A stretch of DNA of 64,000 bases from Pseudomonas moraviensis (GCF_900105805.1 NZ_LT629788.1:930001-994000), one strand, 5' to 3'. Counted from the stretch's first letter, positions 51,868 through 61,263 are shown. The notes: generated from the letters alone by a model not told the origin. Numbers and translations are program-made.

Positions 51868-52269
51868 TCAAATGTTTTTATCTGCGCGATGGGAAAATTC
51901 TTTCCTGTCCGTCCGTACCTTGTTTGCTATGACTTCATCGTTGTCGATCGAGTGATCGACCATCGCCCGCGCCATATCCACCATGTGCACCACCGAGAAG
52001 GCCAGGTCGCGATTCGTGCCCTGCAGGTTTTCTGCGGCCTTGAAGGCCGTGGCGGCTGCGCATCGCAACAGGTCCGAGGCATGCACCAGCGCTTCCTCGC
52101 CGCTGAGATGGCCTTTGACATCGAAGAACCGTTCTTCCGTCTCAGGTTCTGAAATTGCCGGTTTCAAGTAGTAGTCCAGCGCGCGTTGTGCGGCGGCGGT
52201 GCCTTGGGGCGAAGTGAAGCTGGTGTCGATTTGCAGATCGGGCAGGTCTTTGCTGCTGATGTTCATCAT
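51868..52269 (-). CDS. DUF6124/DUF3077-like hypothetical protein (133 aa)
   Basis: A helical 133-residue protein with ALDYYLKPAI and LVHASDLLRCAAATAFKAAE, resembling small Pseudomonas proteins of the DUF6124/DUF3077 type; the family call is tentative. The start MMNISSKDLPDLQ at 52269 has a GGAG site 9 bases upstream. Its 3' end lies 7 bp from the prrF Fur box. No function is known. Confidence 0.6.
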   Translation of the reverse strand: MMNISSKDLPDLQIDTSFTSPQGTAAAQRALDYYLKPAISEPETEERFFDVKGHLSGEEALVHASDLLRCAAATAFKAAENLQGTNRDLAFSVVHMVDMARAMVDHSIDNDEVIANKVRTDRKEFSHRADKNI

Positions 52270-52396
52270 GAGAAGGCACTCCATGTTCGATTGAAAGTCC
52301 GTTTACCTAGGATAGTACCGCCTGTATTTGTGACCAGAATTTAAATACTACAATATGTGTTTTGCCGGTCGAAGACGTCCGCGTAAGGTGCGGCAC

Positions 52397-53053
52397 ATGG
52401 ATAAATGGATTGAGTTGGTCAAGGCCAAGATGAGTGAACTCAAAGTCACTCAAACAGAGCTCGGAGAGCGCGTCGGCATGTCCCAGGGCGGGATCGGTCA
52501 TTGGCTGAACAAGCGTCGCGAACCCGGTGTTACCGAAATGAACCGTGTGCTCAAAGCGCTGGGAATGGATTTCCTCGAAGTCGTTCTGGTGATCCGCGAA
52601 CCGCAGCCGACGCCGGAGGATGAAATGCCGCTGGCCCAGAAGTACAACCCGTACTTCCGCTACCCGGTTCGTGACTGGCACGCGCCCTGTGAGGTGCGCG
52701 ACGATTCGGCGAGCTACGCCGGCGCATCGGCGAAGCAGCGCTTTGAACTCACCGATTACCACGCTCGCGGTGCGGCGTTCTGGCTGACCGTGACGGGGGA
52801 TTCGATGACCGCGCCCAGCGGTCAGAGCATTGCCGAGGGCATGCTGATTCTGGTCGACCCGGAGTTGGAGGCGGTGCCTGGAAAACTGGTGATTGCCCAG
52901 TGGCCGGACAGTGAAGAAGCGATTTTCCGCAAACTCGACGAACAGGGCGGCCAGCGTTACCTGGTGCCGCTCAATCCGACCTGGCCGAAAGCGCTGTTCA
53001 CCGATGAATGCCGGATTGTCGGCGTGGTGGTTCAGGCGACGGCGCGTTTCTGA
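52397..53053 (+). CDS. LexA-like S24 repressor (PrtR/CI type)
   Basis: This 218-residue repressor has an N-terminal XRE helix-turn-helix (residues about 15-50; VTQTELGERVGMSQGGIGHW) and a C-terminal peptidase S24 domain. A108-G109 (SYAGAS) is the likely cleavage point, with catalytic Ser136 in TGDSMTAP and Lys163 in PGKLVIAQ. Such repressors undergo RecA-stimulated self-cleavage and control prophages or pyocins. No tailocin, pyocin or phage genes occur in the window, so its targets are remote. The start at 52397 is favoured (AAGGTG upstream). Confidence 0.82.
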   Translation: MDKWIELVKAKMSELKVTQTELGERVGMSQGGIGHWLNKRREPGVTEMNRVLKALGMDFLEVVLVIREPQPTPEDEMPLAQKYNPYFRYPVRDWHAPCEVRDDSASYAGASAKQRFELTDYHARGAAFWLTVTGDSMTAPSGQSIAEGMLILVDPELEAVPGKLVIAQWPDSEEAIFRKLDEQGGQRYLVPLNPTWPKALFTDECRIVGVVVQATARF

Positions 53054-53095
53054 CCGGATCGATCCTCGCTCAAGGCCCGGATCGATCCAGCAATT

Positions 53096-55045
53096 TCACG
53101 CTTGTTCCAGTTCAACCAAAGCGCTGCCTTCGCTGACCATATCGCCTTCCTGGCAATACAGCGCTTTGACCACGCCGGCCTGTGGCGCACGAATGCTGTG
53201 TTCCATCTTCATGGCTTCGAGCACCACCAGTTGCGCCCCGGCCTCGACCGCTTGCCCGACCTCGACCAGCACGCGCACGATGCTGCCGTTCATGGGCGCG
53301 GTCAGACCGCCCTGGTGGCTGTGGCTGGCCTCAACGGCACTGATCGGATCATGGGCCTCGATGCGTCGCAGCTCTCCCTCCCACTGCAGATACAACGAAT
53401 CGCCCTGACGAATTGCCCGCAACGTGCGGCGCACGCCGTCATGCTCGACCGCCAGCGCTTCGCCCAACAGTCTGACGTGGGCCGCAGCTGCCAATGTCAG
53501 CGCACGATCCTGTCCCTCGCAACTTAAATGCAAAGTGATTTCCGCCGGCAAGCCTGCCCGCAAACCACTGCCGCAAGACCACGGCGAGGCGGAATCATCC
53601 GTCCGCTTACGTGCTGGCAGACTCTGCGCGAAAGCCTGCGCCGCCGCTTGCCAGAACTCATCGCTCAACGTACATGGCGCTGGCAGCAACTGCTCCTGAT
53701 AACGCGGAATGAACCCGGTATCGAGTTCTGCCGCGGCAAACGCCGGATGCGCGATGATCCGGCGCAGGAAGTTGATGTTGGTCTTCAGTCCGCCGATCGC
53801 AAACTCATCGAGCATGCTCAGCAGACGCAGGCGCGCCTGTTCGCGATTTTCACCCCAGGCAATCAGTTTGCCGAGCATCGGGTCGTAGAACGGCGAAATC
53901 TCGTCACCTTCCTCGACCCCGCTGTCCACTCGCCGCCCCGGACCCTGTGCCGATTCGCGGTACAGATCCAGACGCCCGGTGGCCGGCAGAAAATCATTCG
54001 CCGGATCCTCGGCATACAAGCGCACTTCAATCGCATGCCCGTTGAGCGGCACCTGCGCCTGGGTCATCGGCAGCGCTTCACCCCGGGCGACGCGAATCTG
54101 CCAGGCGACCAGATCGAGCCCGGTAATCGCTTCGGTCACCGGGTGCTCGACCTGCAGGCGCGTGTTCATTTCCATGAAGAAAAACTCGCCGCGCGCATCC
54201 AGCAGAAACTCCACGGTGCCAGCGCCGACATAACCGATTGCCTGTGCCGAACGCACCGCCGCTTCGCCCATGGCCCGGCGCAATTCCGGCGTCAGGCCCG
54301 GCGCCGGGGCTTCTTCGACGACTTTCTGATGCCGCCGCTGGATCGAGCAATCGCGCTCATTGAGATACAGGCAGTTGCCGTGCTGGTCGGCGAACACCTG
54401 AATCTCCACATGACGCGGCTTCAGTAGATACTTCTCTACCAGCATCCGCGAGTCGCCGAACGAGGACTGCGCTTCCCGCTGAGCGGAGGCGAGGGCTTCG
54501 GCCAACTGGCTGACGTCCTCCACGACTTTCATGCCTTTACCGCCGCCACCGGCCGTGGCCTTGAGCAGCACCGGATAACCGATGCGTTCGCAGGCTTCAC
54601 GGAAGGTGTCGAGATCCTGCGCCTCGCCGTGATAGCCCGGCACCAAAGGCACGCCGGCCTTTTCCATCAGCGCTTTGGCGGCGGATTTACTGCCCATCGC
54701 ATCGATGGCAGAGGCAGGCGGGCCGAGAAAGATCAGGCCGGCAGCTTCGATGGCGCGGGCGAATCCGGCGTTTTCCGAGAGAAAGCCGTAGCCGGGATGA
54801 ATCGCCTGGGCGCCGCTGGCCTTGGCAGCGGCGATCAATTTGTCGATTTGCAGATAACTGTCAGCGGCCTTGCTGCCGCCCAGATCGACGCGGATATCGG
54901 CTTCACGGCTGTGGCGCGCATCGCGGTCGGTGGCGCTGTGCACAGCGACCGTAGTCAGGCCGAGGGCCTTGGCGGTGCGCATGACCCGGCAGGCGATTTC
55001 GCCGCGGTTGGCCACCAGCAGGGTGGTAATCACAGGTGCGCTCAT
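53096..55045 (-). CDS. liuD: Methylcrotonyl-CoA carboxylase, biotin-containing subunit
   Basis: This 649-residue ATP-dependent subunit carries a biotin carboxylase domain (VANRGEIACRVMRTAKALG, with ATP-grasp motifs GGGGKGMKVV and EMNTRLQVEHPVTE) and a C-terminal biotinyl domain with EAMKM (Lys at about residue 613). With LiuB it carboxylates 3-methylcrotonyl-CoA. The ATG at 55045 overlaps the liuC stop by one base, so the genes are translationally coupled. An in-frame TTG three bases upstream is less likely. Confidence 0.95.
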   Translation of the reverse strand: MSAPVITTLLVANRGEIACRVMRTAKALGLTTVAVHSATDRDARHSREADIRVDLGGSKAADSYLQIDKLIAAAKASGAQAIHPGYGFLSENAGFARAIEAAGLIFLGPPASAIDAMGSKSAAKALMEKAGVPLVPGYHGEAQDLDTFREACERIGYPVLLKATAGGGGKGMKVVEDVSQLAEALASAQREAQSSFGDSRMLVEKYLLKPRHVEIQVFADQHGNCLYLNERDCSIQRRHQKVVEEAPAPGLTPELRRAMGEAAVRSAQAIGYVGAGTVEFLLDARGEFFFMEMNTRLQVEHPVTEAITGLDLVAWQIRVARGEALPMTQAQVPLNGHAIEVRLYAEDPANDFLPATGRLDLYRESAQGPGRRVDSGVEEGDEISPFYDPMLGKLIAWGENREQARLRLLSMLDEFAIGGLKTNINFLRRIIAHPAFAAAELDTGFIPRYQEQLLPAPCTLSDEFWQAAAQAFAQSLPARKRTDDSASPWSCGSGLRAGLPAEITLHLSCEGQDRALTLAAAAHVRLLGEALAVEHDGVRRTLRAIRQGDSLYLQWEGELRRIEAHDPISAVEASHSHQGGLTAPMNGSIVRVLVEVGQAVEAGAQLVVLEAMKMEHSIRAPQAGVVKALYCQEGDMVSEGSALVELEQA

Positions 55046-55857
55046 CAACGCGACTCCTTGGTGGATGCGGCTTGCCAGCTCGGCGGGCGTTTTTGCAGAA
55101 AGGCGCGCAAGCCTTCCTGGCCTTCGGCGCTGACGCGAATCCGTGCGATGGCATTTTCGGTGTAGCGGCGCAGGGCCGGGGTCAGCGCGCCGTTGCCGAC
55201 TTCACGCAGCAAGTCCTTGCTGGCACGCATGGCGGCGGGGCTGTTGAGCAACAGATTGTCGATCCACTGCTCGACCTGCTGCTCCAGTTCAGCGGCAGGA
55301 CAGCTTTCAGACAACAAGCCGATCTCCCGCGCCCGCTGTCCGCCGAAGCGCTCGGCGGTCAGCGCGTAACGCCGCGCCGCCCGTTCACCGATCGCCTGCA
55401 CTACAAACGGGCTGATCACCGCCGGCGCCAGGCCGATGCGCACTTCCGACAGGCAGAACTGCGCATCATCGGCGCCAATCGCCATGTCGCAGCAACTGAT
55501 CAGGCCCAGCGCGCCACCGAACGCTGCGCCCTGAACCACGGCGAGGGTGGGGATTTTCAGTTTGGCGAGGTTGTACATCAGCTCGGCCAGTTCGCGGGCG
55601 TCGTCGAGGTTGGTGTGGTAATCGAGCTCCGCCGACTGCTGCATCCAGGCCAGGTCGGCGCCGGCACTGAAGTGCTTGCCGCGCCCGCGCAGCAGCAGAA
55701 AACGCAGGCTCGAATCGCTGGCCACCTTGTCGAGGGCGAGGATCAGTTCGCGGATCATCTCGGCGTTGAAGGCGTTGTTTTTCTCGGCGCGGTTGAGCCA
55801 CAGCGTCGCGAAGCCGCGCGGGTCGGTTTGCAGTTCGAGGGTATTGAAGTCGCTCAT
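55045..55857 (-). CDS. liuC: 3-methylglutaconyl-CoA hydratase
   Basis: This 270-residue enoyl-CoA hydratase-type protein has LLLRGRGKHFSAGADLAWMQ (oxyanion site) and VVQGAAFGGALGLISCCDMA. It hydrates 3-methylglutaconyl-CoA to HMG-CoA in leucine catabolism. It lies between liuB and liuD, overlapping the latter by one base, and has a GGGGAGAAC site upstream. Confidence 0.93.
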   Translation of the reverse strand: MSDFNTLELQTDPRGFATLWLNRAEKNNAFNAEMIRELILALDKVASDSSLRFLLLRGRGKHFSAGADLAWMQQSAELDYHTNLDDARELAELMYNLAKLKIPTLAVVQGAAFGGALGLISCCDMAIGADDAQFCLSEVRIGLAPAVISPFVVQAIGERAARRYALTAERFGGQRAREIGLLSESCPAAELEQQVEQWIDNLLLNSPAAMRASKDLLREVGNGALTPALRRYTENAIARIRVSAEGQEGLRAFLQKRPPSWQAASTKESR

Positions 55858-55870
55858 CAGGTTCTCCCCA

Positions 55871-57475
55871 TCACATCCGGAACACGCCGAAGCGGCTCGG
55901 TTCGATTGGCGCGTTCAGCGACGCGGACAAGGCCAGGGCCAGCACATCGCGGGTCTGCGCCGGGTCGATGACGCCGTCGTCCCACAACCGCGCGCTGGAG
56001 TAGTAGGGGTGACCCTGCTCTTCGTACTGGTCGAGAATCGGCTGCTTGATCTCGGCCTCCTGCTCGGCGCTGAACGCCTGACCGCTGCGTTCGGCCTGTT
56101 CGCGTTTGACCTGCACCAGCACGCCGGCGGCCTGTTCGGCGCCCATCACGCCGATCCGCGCGTTCGGCCACATCCACAAAAAACGTGGGTCGTAAGCGCG
56201 ACCGCACATGCCGTAGTTGCCGGCCCCGAAGCTGCCGCCGATGATCACGGTGAATTTCGGCACCTTGGCGCAGGCCACTGCGGTAACCAGCTTCGCGCCG
56301 TGCTTGGCAATGCCGCCGGCTTCGTATTTCTGTCCGACCATGAAGCCGGTGATGTTCTGCAGAAACAGCAGTGGAATACCGCGTTGGCAGGCCAGTTCGA
56401 TGAAGTGCGCGCCTTTTTGCGCGGCTTCGGCGAAGAGAATGCCGTTGTTCGCCAGAATCGCGACCGGGTAGCCGTGCAAGTGAGCGAAACCGCAAACCAG
56501 GGTGGTGCCAAACAGCGCTTTGAATTCATCGAACACCGAGCCATCGACCAGCCGTGCGATCACTTCGCGCACATCGAATGGCTGCTTGGCGTCAGCCGGA
56601 ACCACGCCGTACAACTCGTCGCTGGCGTACAGCGGCGCAATCGGCGTGCGTTGCTGCACCTCGCCGAGCTTGCGCCAGTTGAGGTTGGCGACGCTGCGGC
56701 GGGCGAGGGCGAGGGCGTGTTCGTCGTTCTCGGCGTAATGGTCGGCCACGCCGGAAGTCTTGCAATGCACATCGGCACCGCCCAGATCCTCGGCGCTGAC
56801 CACTTCACCGGTTGCAGCTTTCACCAACGGCGGGCCGGCGAGAAAGATCGTCGCCTGGTTGCGCACCATGATCGCTTCGTCCGCCATCGCTGGCACATAT
56901 GCGCCGCCAGCGGTGCACGAGCCCATGACCACGGCGATCTGCGGGATGCCTATGGCGCTCATGTTGGCCTGATTGAAAAAGATCCGCCCGAAGTGCTCGC
57001 GATCCGGAAACACTTCGTCCTGACGCGGCAGGTTGGCGCCGCCCGAGTCCACCAGATAAATGCACGGCAGGCGATTCTGCTGGGCGATGGTCTGTGCACG
57101 CAGGTGTTTCTTCACCGTGAGCGGGTAATACGAACCGCCTTTCACCGTCGCATCGTTGGCGACGATCATGCATTCCACGCCTTCGACGCGACCGATCCCG
57201 GCAATCACCCCGGCGGCGGGGACGTCTTCGCCATACACGGCGTGAGCGGCCAGTTGGCTGATTTCCAGAAACGGCGAGCCCGGATCGAGCAGGCGATTGA
57301 TGCGTTCACGCGGCAGCAATTTACCGCGCGAGGTGTGGCGTTCCTGGGCTTTGGCACCGCCACCCTGGGCCACTTGAGCGAGCAGGGTGTGCAGCGCGTC
57401 GACCTGTTTGAGCATCGCCGCGCTGTTGACGGCGAACTCCGCGGAGCGCGGGTTGAGCTGAGTGTGCAGGATCAT
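55871..57475 (-). CDS. liuB: Methylcrotonyl-CoA carboxylase, carboxyltransferase subunit
   Basis: This 534-residue carboxyltransferase has the two crotonase-like halves, with VDSGGANLPRQDEVFPDREH, MGSCTAGGAYVPAMADEAIM and FMVGQKYEAGGIAKHGAKLV. It transfers the carboxyl group from LiuD-bound biotin to 3-methylcrotonyl-CoA. A GGAG ribosome-binding site precedes the ATG. It is the second gene of the liuABCD transcript. Confidence 0.95.
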   Translation of the reverse strand: MILHTQLNPRSAEFAVNSAAMLKQVDALHTLLAQVAQGGGAKAQERHTSRGKLLPRERINRLLDPGSPFLEISQLAAHAVYGEDVPAAGVIAGIGRVEGVECMIVANDATVKGGSYYPLTVKKHLRAQTIAQQNRLPCIYLVDSGGANLPRQDEVFPDREHFGRIFFNQANMSAIGIPQIAVVMGSCTAGGAYVPAMADEAIMVRNQATIFLAGPPLVKAATGEVVSAEDLGGADVHCKTSGVADHYAENDEHALALARRSVANLNWRKLGEVQQRTPIAPLYASDELYGVVPADAKQPFDVREVIARLVDGSVFDEFKALFGTTLVCGFAHLHGYPVAILANNGILFAEAAQKGAHFIELACQRGIPLLFLQNITGFMVGQKYEAGGIAKHGAKLVTAVACAKVPKFTVIIGGSFGAGNYGMCGRAYDPRFLWMWPNARIGVMGAEQAAGVLVQVKREQAERSGQAFSAEQEAEIKQPILDQYEEQGHPYYSSARLWDDGVIDPAQTRDVLALALSASLNAPIEPSRFGVFRM

Positions 57476-57499
57476 GGGGCTTACTCCGTAAGCAGCTTC

Positions 57500-57574
57500 T
57501 AGCTACAAGCGGCAAGCTGCAGGTTGGGGCAAGAGCGCGGATCTCTTGCAGCTTGTGGCTTGCGGCTTGCAACT
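57500..57574. repeat. AGCTACAAGC/GCTTGCAGCTTG inverted repeat
   Basis: Imperfect inverted arms of the form CTACAAGCGGCAAGCTGCAG and CTTGCAGCTTGTGGCTTGCG occupy most of the liuA-liuB spacer. A hairpin there could tune expression of the downstream genes. It is a different family from the REPs. Confidence 0.7.
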
Positions 57575-57582
57575 GACGAAAT

Positions 57583-58746
57583 TCATTTCGTCTCGTTGAA
57601 CAGTTCGCGACCGATCAGCATGCGGCGGATTTCGCTGGTGCCGGCGCCGATTTCGTAGAGCTTGGCGTCGCGCAGCAGGCGGCCGGCGGGGAATTCGTTG
57701 ATGTAGCCGTTGCCGCCAAGAATCTGGATCGCGTCGAGGGCCATTTGTGTGGCGCGTTCGGCGGTGTAGAGAATCACTCCAGCGGCATCCTTGCGCGCGG
57801 TTTCGCCGCGCTCGCAGGCCTGCGCCACTGCGTACAGATAGGCGCGGCTGGCGTTGAGTTGGGTGTACATGTCGGCGACTTTGCCCTGGATCAGCTGGAA
57901 TTCGCCGATGCTCTGGCCGAACTGCTTGCGGTCGTGGATGTACGGCACGATCAGGTCCATGCACGACTGCATGATCCCGGTCGGGCCGCCCGACAGCACC
58001 ACGCGTTCGTAATCGAGGCCGCTCATCAGCACCTTCACGCCGCCGTTGAGCACGCCGAGGATGTTCTCTTCCGGCACTTCGACGTCATCGAAGAACAGCT
58101 CGCAGGTATTGGAGCCGCGCATGCCCAGCTTGTCGAACTTGTTGCTGCGGCTGAAGCCTTTCCAGTCACGCTCGACGATGAACGCAGTAATGCCGTGCGG
58201 GCCTTTTTCCAGATCGGTCTTGGCGTAGATCACATAGGTGTTGGCGTCAGGGCCGTTGGTGATCCAGGTCTTGCTGCCGTTAAGGACGAAGCGATCGCCG
58301 CGTTTGTCGGCGCGCAGCTTCATCGAGACCACATCGGAACCGGCGTTGGGCTCGCTCATCGCCAGGGCGCCGACGTGCTCGCCGCTGATCAGCTTCGGCA
58401 GGTATTTGGTTTTCTGTTCGTGGTTGCCGTTGCGGTTGATCTGGTTGACGCAAAGGTTGGAGTGCGCGCCGTAGGACAACGCCACCGACGCCGAGCCACG
58501 GCTGATTTCTTCCATCGCCACCACGTGCGCCAGATAACCCAGGCCCGCGCCGCCGTACTCTTCCGGCACGGTGATGCCGAGCAGACCCATGTCACCGAAT
58601 TTGCGCCACATATCGGCCGGGAACAGGTTGTCGTGATCGATCTGCGCGGCACGCGGGGCGATCTGATCGGCGACGAAGGACTGCACCTGATCGCGCAGCA
58701 TGTCGATGGTTTCACCGAGGGCGAAGTTCAGGGATGGATAGCTCAT
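57583..58746 (-). CDS. liuA: Isovaleryl-CoA dehydrogenase
   Basis: This 387-residue acyl-CoA dehydrogenase oxidises isovaleryl-CoA to 3-methylcrotonyl-CoA. Signatures are ALAMSEPNAGSDVVSMKLRA (FAD site), the catalytic Glu in GLDYERVVLSGGPTGIMQ, the position distinctive of isovaleryl-CoA dehydrogenase, and QILGGNGYINEFPAGRLLRD. It is the first gene of liuABCD. Two LiuR-type boxes lie 55-115 bp upstream. Confidence 0.95.
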   Translation of the reverse strand: MSYPSLNFALGETIDMLRDQVQSFVADQIAPRAAQIDHDNLFPADMWRKFGDMGLLGITVPEEYGGAGLGYLAHVVAMEEISRGSASVALSYGAHSNLCVNQINRNGNHEQKTKYLPKLISGEHVGALAMSEPNAGSDVVSMKLRADKRGDRFVLNGSKTWITNGPDANTYVIYAKTDLEKGPHGITAFIVERDWKGFSRSNKFDKLGMRGSNTCELFFDDVEVPEENILGVLNGGVKVLMSGLDYERVVLSGGPTGIMQSCMDLIVPYIHDRKQFGQSIGEFQLIQGKVADMYTQLNASRAYLYAVAQACERGETARKDAAGVILYTAERATQMALDAIQILGGNGYINEFPAGRLLRDAKLYEIGAGTSEIRRMLIGRELFNETK

Positions 58747-58800
58747 GGGTCACCTTTTGGCTTTTTTATCGGGTGGAGTGCACGTCAGATCGGCGCTCAG

Positions 58801-58860
58801 CTTTACGTTAACGTAAAGCTTCCCGAGTTCGGCTGTCAATCAGCTTTACGTAAGCGTCAA
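58801..58860. promoter_or_regulatory. Two putative LiuR boxes upstream of liuA
   Basis: CTTTACGTTAACGTAAAG (58801-58818) is a perfect palindrome, and TTTACGTAAGCGTCAA (58845-58860) is an imperfect copy. Both resemble the TTTACGT motif known for the MerR-type regulator LiuR. They lie 55-115 bp before liuA. Confidence 0.75.
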
Positions 58861-58908
58861 CTTGGGCGAGAGTAAGGACAGTTCAGGATAGAAAACGCAG
58901 AGCTTTCT

Positions 58909-58996
58909 GTAGGAGTGAGCCTGCTCGCGATGGCAGTGTGTCAGTCAATATTTGCGTTTGCTGACACGACTCTATCGCGAGCAGGCTCACTCCTAC
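58909..58996. repeat. REPIN
   Basis: Inverted REP pair of the main family between the LiuR boxes and the divergent acyl-CoA synthetase gene. Confidence 0.88.
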
Positions 58997-59037
58997 AGGG
59001 TCGTCGTTACCCATAAATAAAGACAATAGGGCTCGTC

Positions 59038-60735
59038 ATGGATCAACCCACTGCAAACCCGCCGCGCAGCTACACCCGTGGTTCTCAGGATCAGGCCCTG
59101 CTGGCGCTGACCATCGGTCAGCGCTTCGATCAGACGGTCGCGCAATACCCGGATGGCGAGGCGCTGGTGGTGCGCCACCAGCAGTTGCGTTACTCCTGGC
59201 GACAACTGGCCGACGCCGTGGATGAGCAGGCCAGAGCTTTGCTCGCATTGGGTTTGCAGACCGGTGATCGCCTCGGCATCTGGGCGCCGAACTGTGCGCA
59301 GTGGTGCGTCACCCAATTCGCCACGGCGAAGATCGGGGTGATCCTGGTCAACATCAATCCCGCCTATCGCAGCTCGGAACTCGAATACGTGCTCAAGCAA
59401 TCCGGCTGTCAGTGGCTGGTCTGCGCGGGCGCGTTCAAAACCTCAAATTACCATGAAATGCTTCAAGGCCTGGCGCCCGAGCTGGCCGAGCACGCCATCG
59501 GTCACCTGCGCAGCGAACGTCTGCCGGATTTGCGCGGCGTGATCAGCCTCGATGCAAACCCGCCAGCTGGCTTTCTGCTGTGGTCGCAGCACAGCGAGCT
59601 GGCTGCCAGCGTCTCGCCTGATCAACTGGCCGAGCGCAGCGCCAGCCTGCATTTCGATCAACCGGTGAACATCCAGTACACCTCCGGCACCACCGGTTTC
59701 CCCAAGGGCGCAACCCTTAGTCACCACAACATTCTCAACAACGGCTACATGGTCGGCGAAAGCCTCGGGCTGACGTCTGCCGATCGTCTGGTGATCCCGG
59801 TGCCGCTGTATCACTGCTTCGGCATGGTCATGGGCAACCTCGGCTGCGTCACCCATGGCAGTACGATGATTTACCCCAGCGACGCTTTTGATCCGGCGGT
59901 GACTCTGCAAGCGGTGGCCGAAGAAAAAGCCACGGCGCTGTACGGTGTGCCGACCATGTTCATCGCCATGCTCGATCAGCCGCAGCGGCAGGCTTTCGAC
60001 CTGACGAGCCTGCGCACGGGGATCATGGCCGGAGCGACCTGTCCGATCGAGGTCATGCGTCGAGTGATCAGCGAAATGCACATGAGCGAAGTGCAGATCG
60101 CCTACGGCATGACCGAAACCAGCCCGGTGTCGCTGCAGACCGGGCCGGCCGACGAGCTTGAGCTGCGCGTCACCACGGTCGGGCGCACTCAGCCACAGCT
60201 GGAAAGCAAGATTATCGACGACGCAGGCAACGTCGTGCCACGCGGCACCATCGGTGAATTGTGCACTCGCGGTTACAGCGTGATGCTCGGCTATTGGAAT
60301 AACCCGCAGGCCACGGCCGAGGCCATCGATGAGGCGGGGTGGATGCACACGGGCGACCTGGCGAGCATGAACGTGGAGGGTTACGTCAACATCGCCGGGC
60401 GTAACAAAGACATGATCATTCGTGGCGGCGAGAACGTTTATCCCCGAGAGCTGGAAGAATTCTTCTTCACCCATCCGGCGGTAGCGGATGTGCAGGTGAT
60501 CGGCATTCCGTGCCCGCGCTACGGTGAAGAGATCGTCGCCTGGATCAAATTCCACCCCGGCCACAGCGCCTCTGAACTGGAGCTGCAAACCTGGTGCAAA
60601 GCGCGGATTGCGCACTTCAAGACACCGCGTTACTTCAAGTTCGTCGACGCGTTTCCGATGACAGTGACGGGGAAGATCCAGAAATTCAGGATGCGTGAGA
60701 TCAGTATCGAAGAGCTGCGCATCAATAACGCCTGA
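59038..60735 (+). CDS. AMP-forming acyl-CoA synthetase
   Basis: This 565-residue ANL-family ligase has the AMP motif IQYTSGTTGFPKGATLSHH, the YGMTETSPVS motif (A5) and the hinge region LASMNVEGYVNIAGRNKDMI. The C-terminal Lys region is FPMTVTGKIQKFR. The substrate is likely a short or branched fatty acid such as isovalerate, given its place between liuA and liuE. Pseudomonas genomes often place such a ligase in the liu cluster. It is divergent from liuA and ends in a REPIN. Confidence 0.85.
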   Translation: MDQPTANPPRSYTRGSQDQALLALTIGQRFDQTVAQYPDGEALVVRHQQLRYSWRQLADAVDEQARALLALGLQTGDRLGIWAPNCAQWCVTQFATAKIGVILVNINPAYRSSELEYVLKQSGCQWLVCAGAFKTSNYHEMLQGLAPELAEHAIGHLRSERLPDLRGVISLDANPPAGFLLWSQHSELAASVSPDQLAERSASLHFDQPVNIQYTSGTTGFPKGATLSHHNILNNGYMVGESLGLTSADRLVIPVPLYHCFGMVMGNLGCVTHGSTMIYPSDAFDPAVTLQAVAEEKATALYGVPTMFIAMLDQPQRQAFDLTSLRTGIMAGATCPIEVMRRVISEMHMSEVQIAYGMTETSPVSLQTGPADELELRVTTVGRTQPQLESKIIDDAGNVVPRGTIGELCTRGYSVMLGYWNNPQATAEAIDEAGWMHTGDLASMNVEGYVNIAGRNKDMIIRGGENVYPRELEEFFFTHPAVADVQVIGIPCPRYGEEIVAWIKFHPGHSASELELQTWCKARIAHFKTPRYFKFVDAFPMTVTGKIQKFRMREISIEELRINNA

Positions 60736-60746
60736 CACAAATCCCT

Positions 60747-60834
60747 GTAGGAGTGAGCCTGCTCGCGATAGCGGTGTATCAGTCAATATTTGCATCGGCT
60801 GATATGACGCTATCGCGAGCAGGCTCACTCCTAC
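60747..60834. repeat. REPIN
   Basis: Inverted REP pair of the main family, 12 bp after the synthetase stop and before the Crc-type sRNA. Confidence 0.88.
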
Positions 60835-60870
60835 AGGGGATCGGGTGAATTCAGGAATTGCAGAAAGCAC

Positions 60871-61237
60871 AAAGGGGAGCCGAGGCTCCCCTTTAATTTG
60901 TCGTTGCGTGCTCTTTTTATTATTGAGGGTCGGTCTGTTGTTGTTTTTGGCAACCGTGGCCCTGTACAGCTTTTGGCGACCCCCATCCGGGGTCAAGAGC
61001 AAACGTATTTTTTTGAGCGCTGATCTGCTTTCTCGTCAAACGATCCAACCGATTCGGGAGCTACCTGAAGGTAGTTTTATTGTTCTCTGCCCGGTTGCGG
61101 GTCACTCCTGAGAGCACCCTGAAAAGCACACCTTCTCCAAAAAAATCTGTTAGCTGCGTCTCTGCCGTGTTGTTCTTGTTATGTCAGAGTCGTTTCGTCT
61201 TGTTTTTATTGGTTTGCGGCTTTTTATTCTTGTTATG
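60871..61237 (-). ncRNA. crcY: Crc-family sRNA (CrcY by location)
   Basis: On the minus strand, a 367-base transcript contains several CA-rich motifs of the AAYAAYAA type (for example ACAACAAC, AATAATAA and AACAATAA). It also has the conserved core GCAGCTAACAG, the run TTTTTTTGGAGAAGGTGTGC and the terminator stem AAAGGGGAGCC/GGCTCCCCTTT. These match CrcZ/CrcY/CrcX RNAs, which sequester Hfq-Crc and relieve catabolite repression. A sigma-54 promoter lies upstream. In P. putida, CrcY lies next to the HMG-CoA lyase gene, as here. The ends are estimated. Confidence 0.85.
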
Positions 61238-61246
61238 CAATAGAGA

Positions 61247-61263
61247 TAGCAGGTGTCGTGCCA
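61247..61263 (-). promoter_or_regulatory. Sigma-54 promoter of the Crc-type sRNA
   Basis: On the minus strand TGGCACG-ACAC-CTGCTA gives the GG and GC elements ten bases apart. CrcZ/CrcY are activated by CbrB from such promoters. An upstream CbrB site is expected but was not defined. Confidence 0.75.

Noticed and set aside
60845..61111. Small plus-strand frames in the liuE-synthetase gap
   Set aside because: The sequence reads as a Crc-family sRNA on the minus strand with a sigma-54 promoter and terminator.
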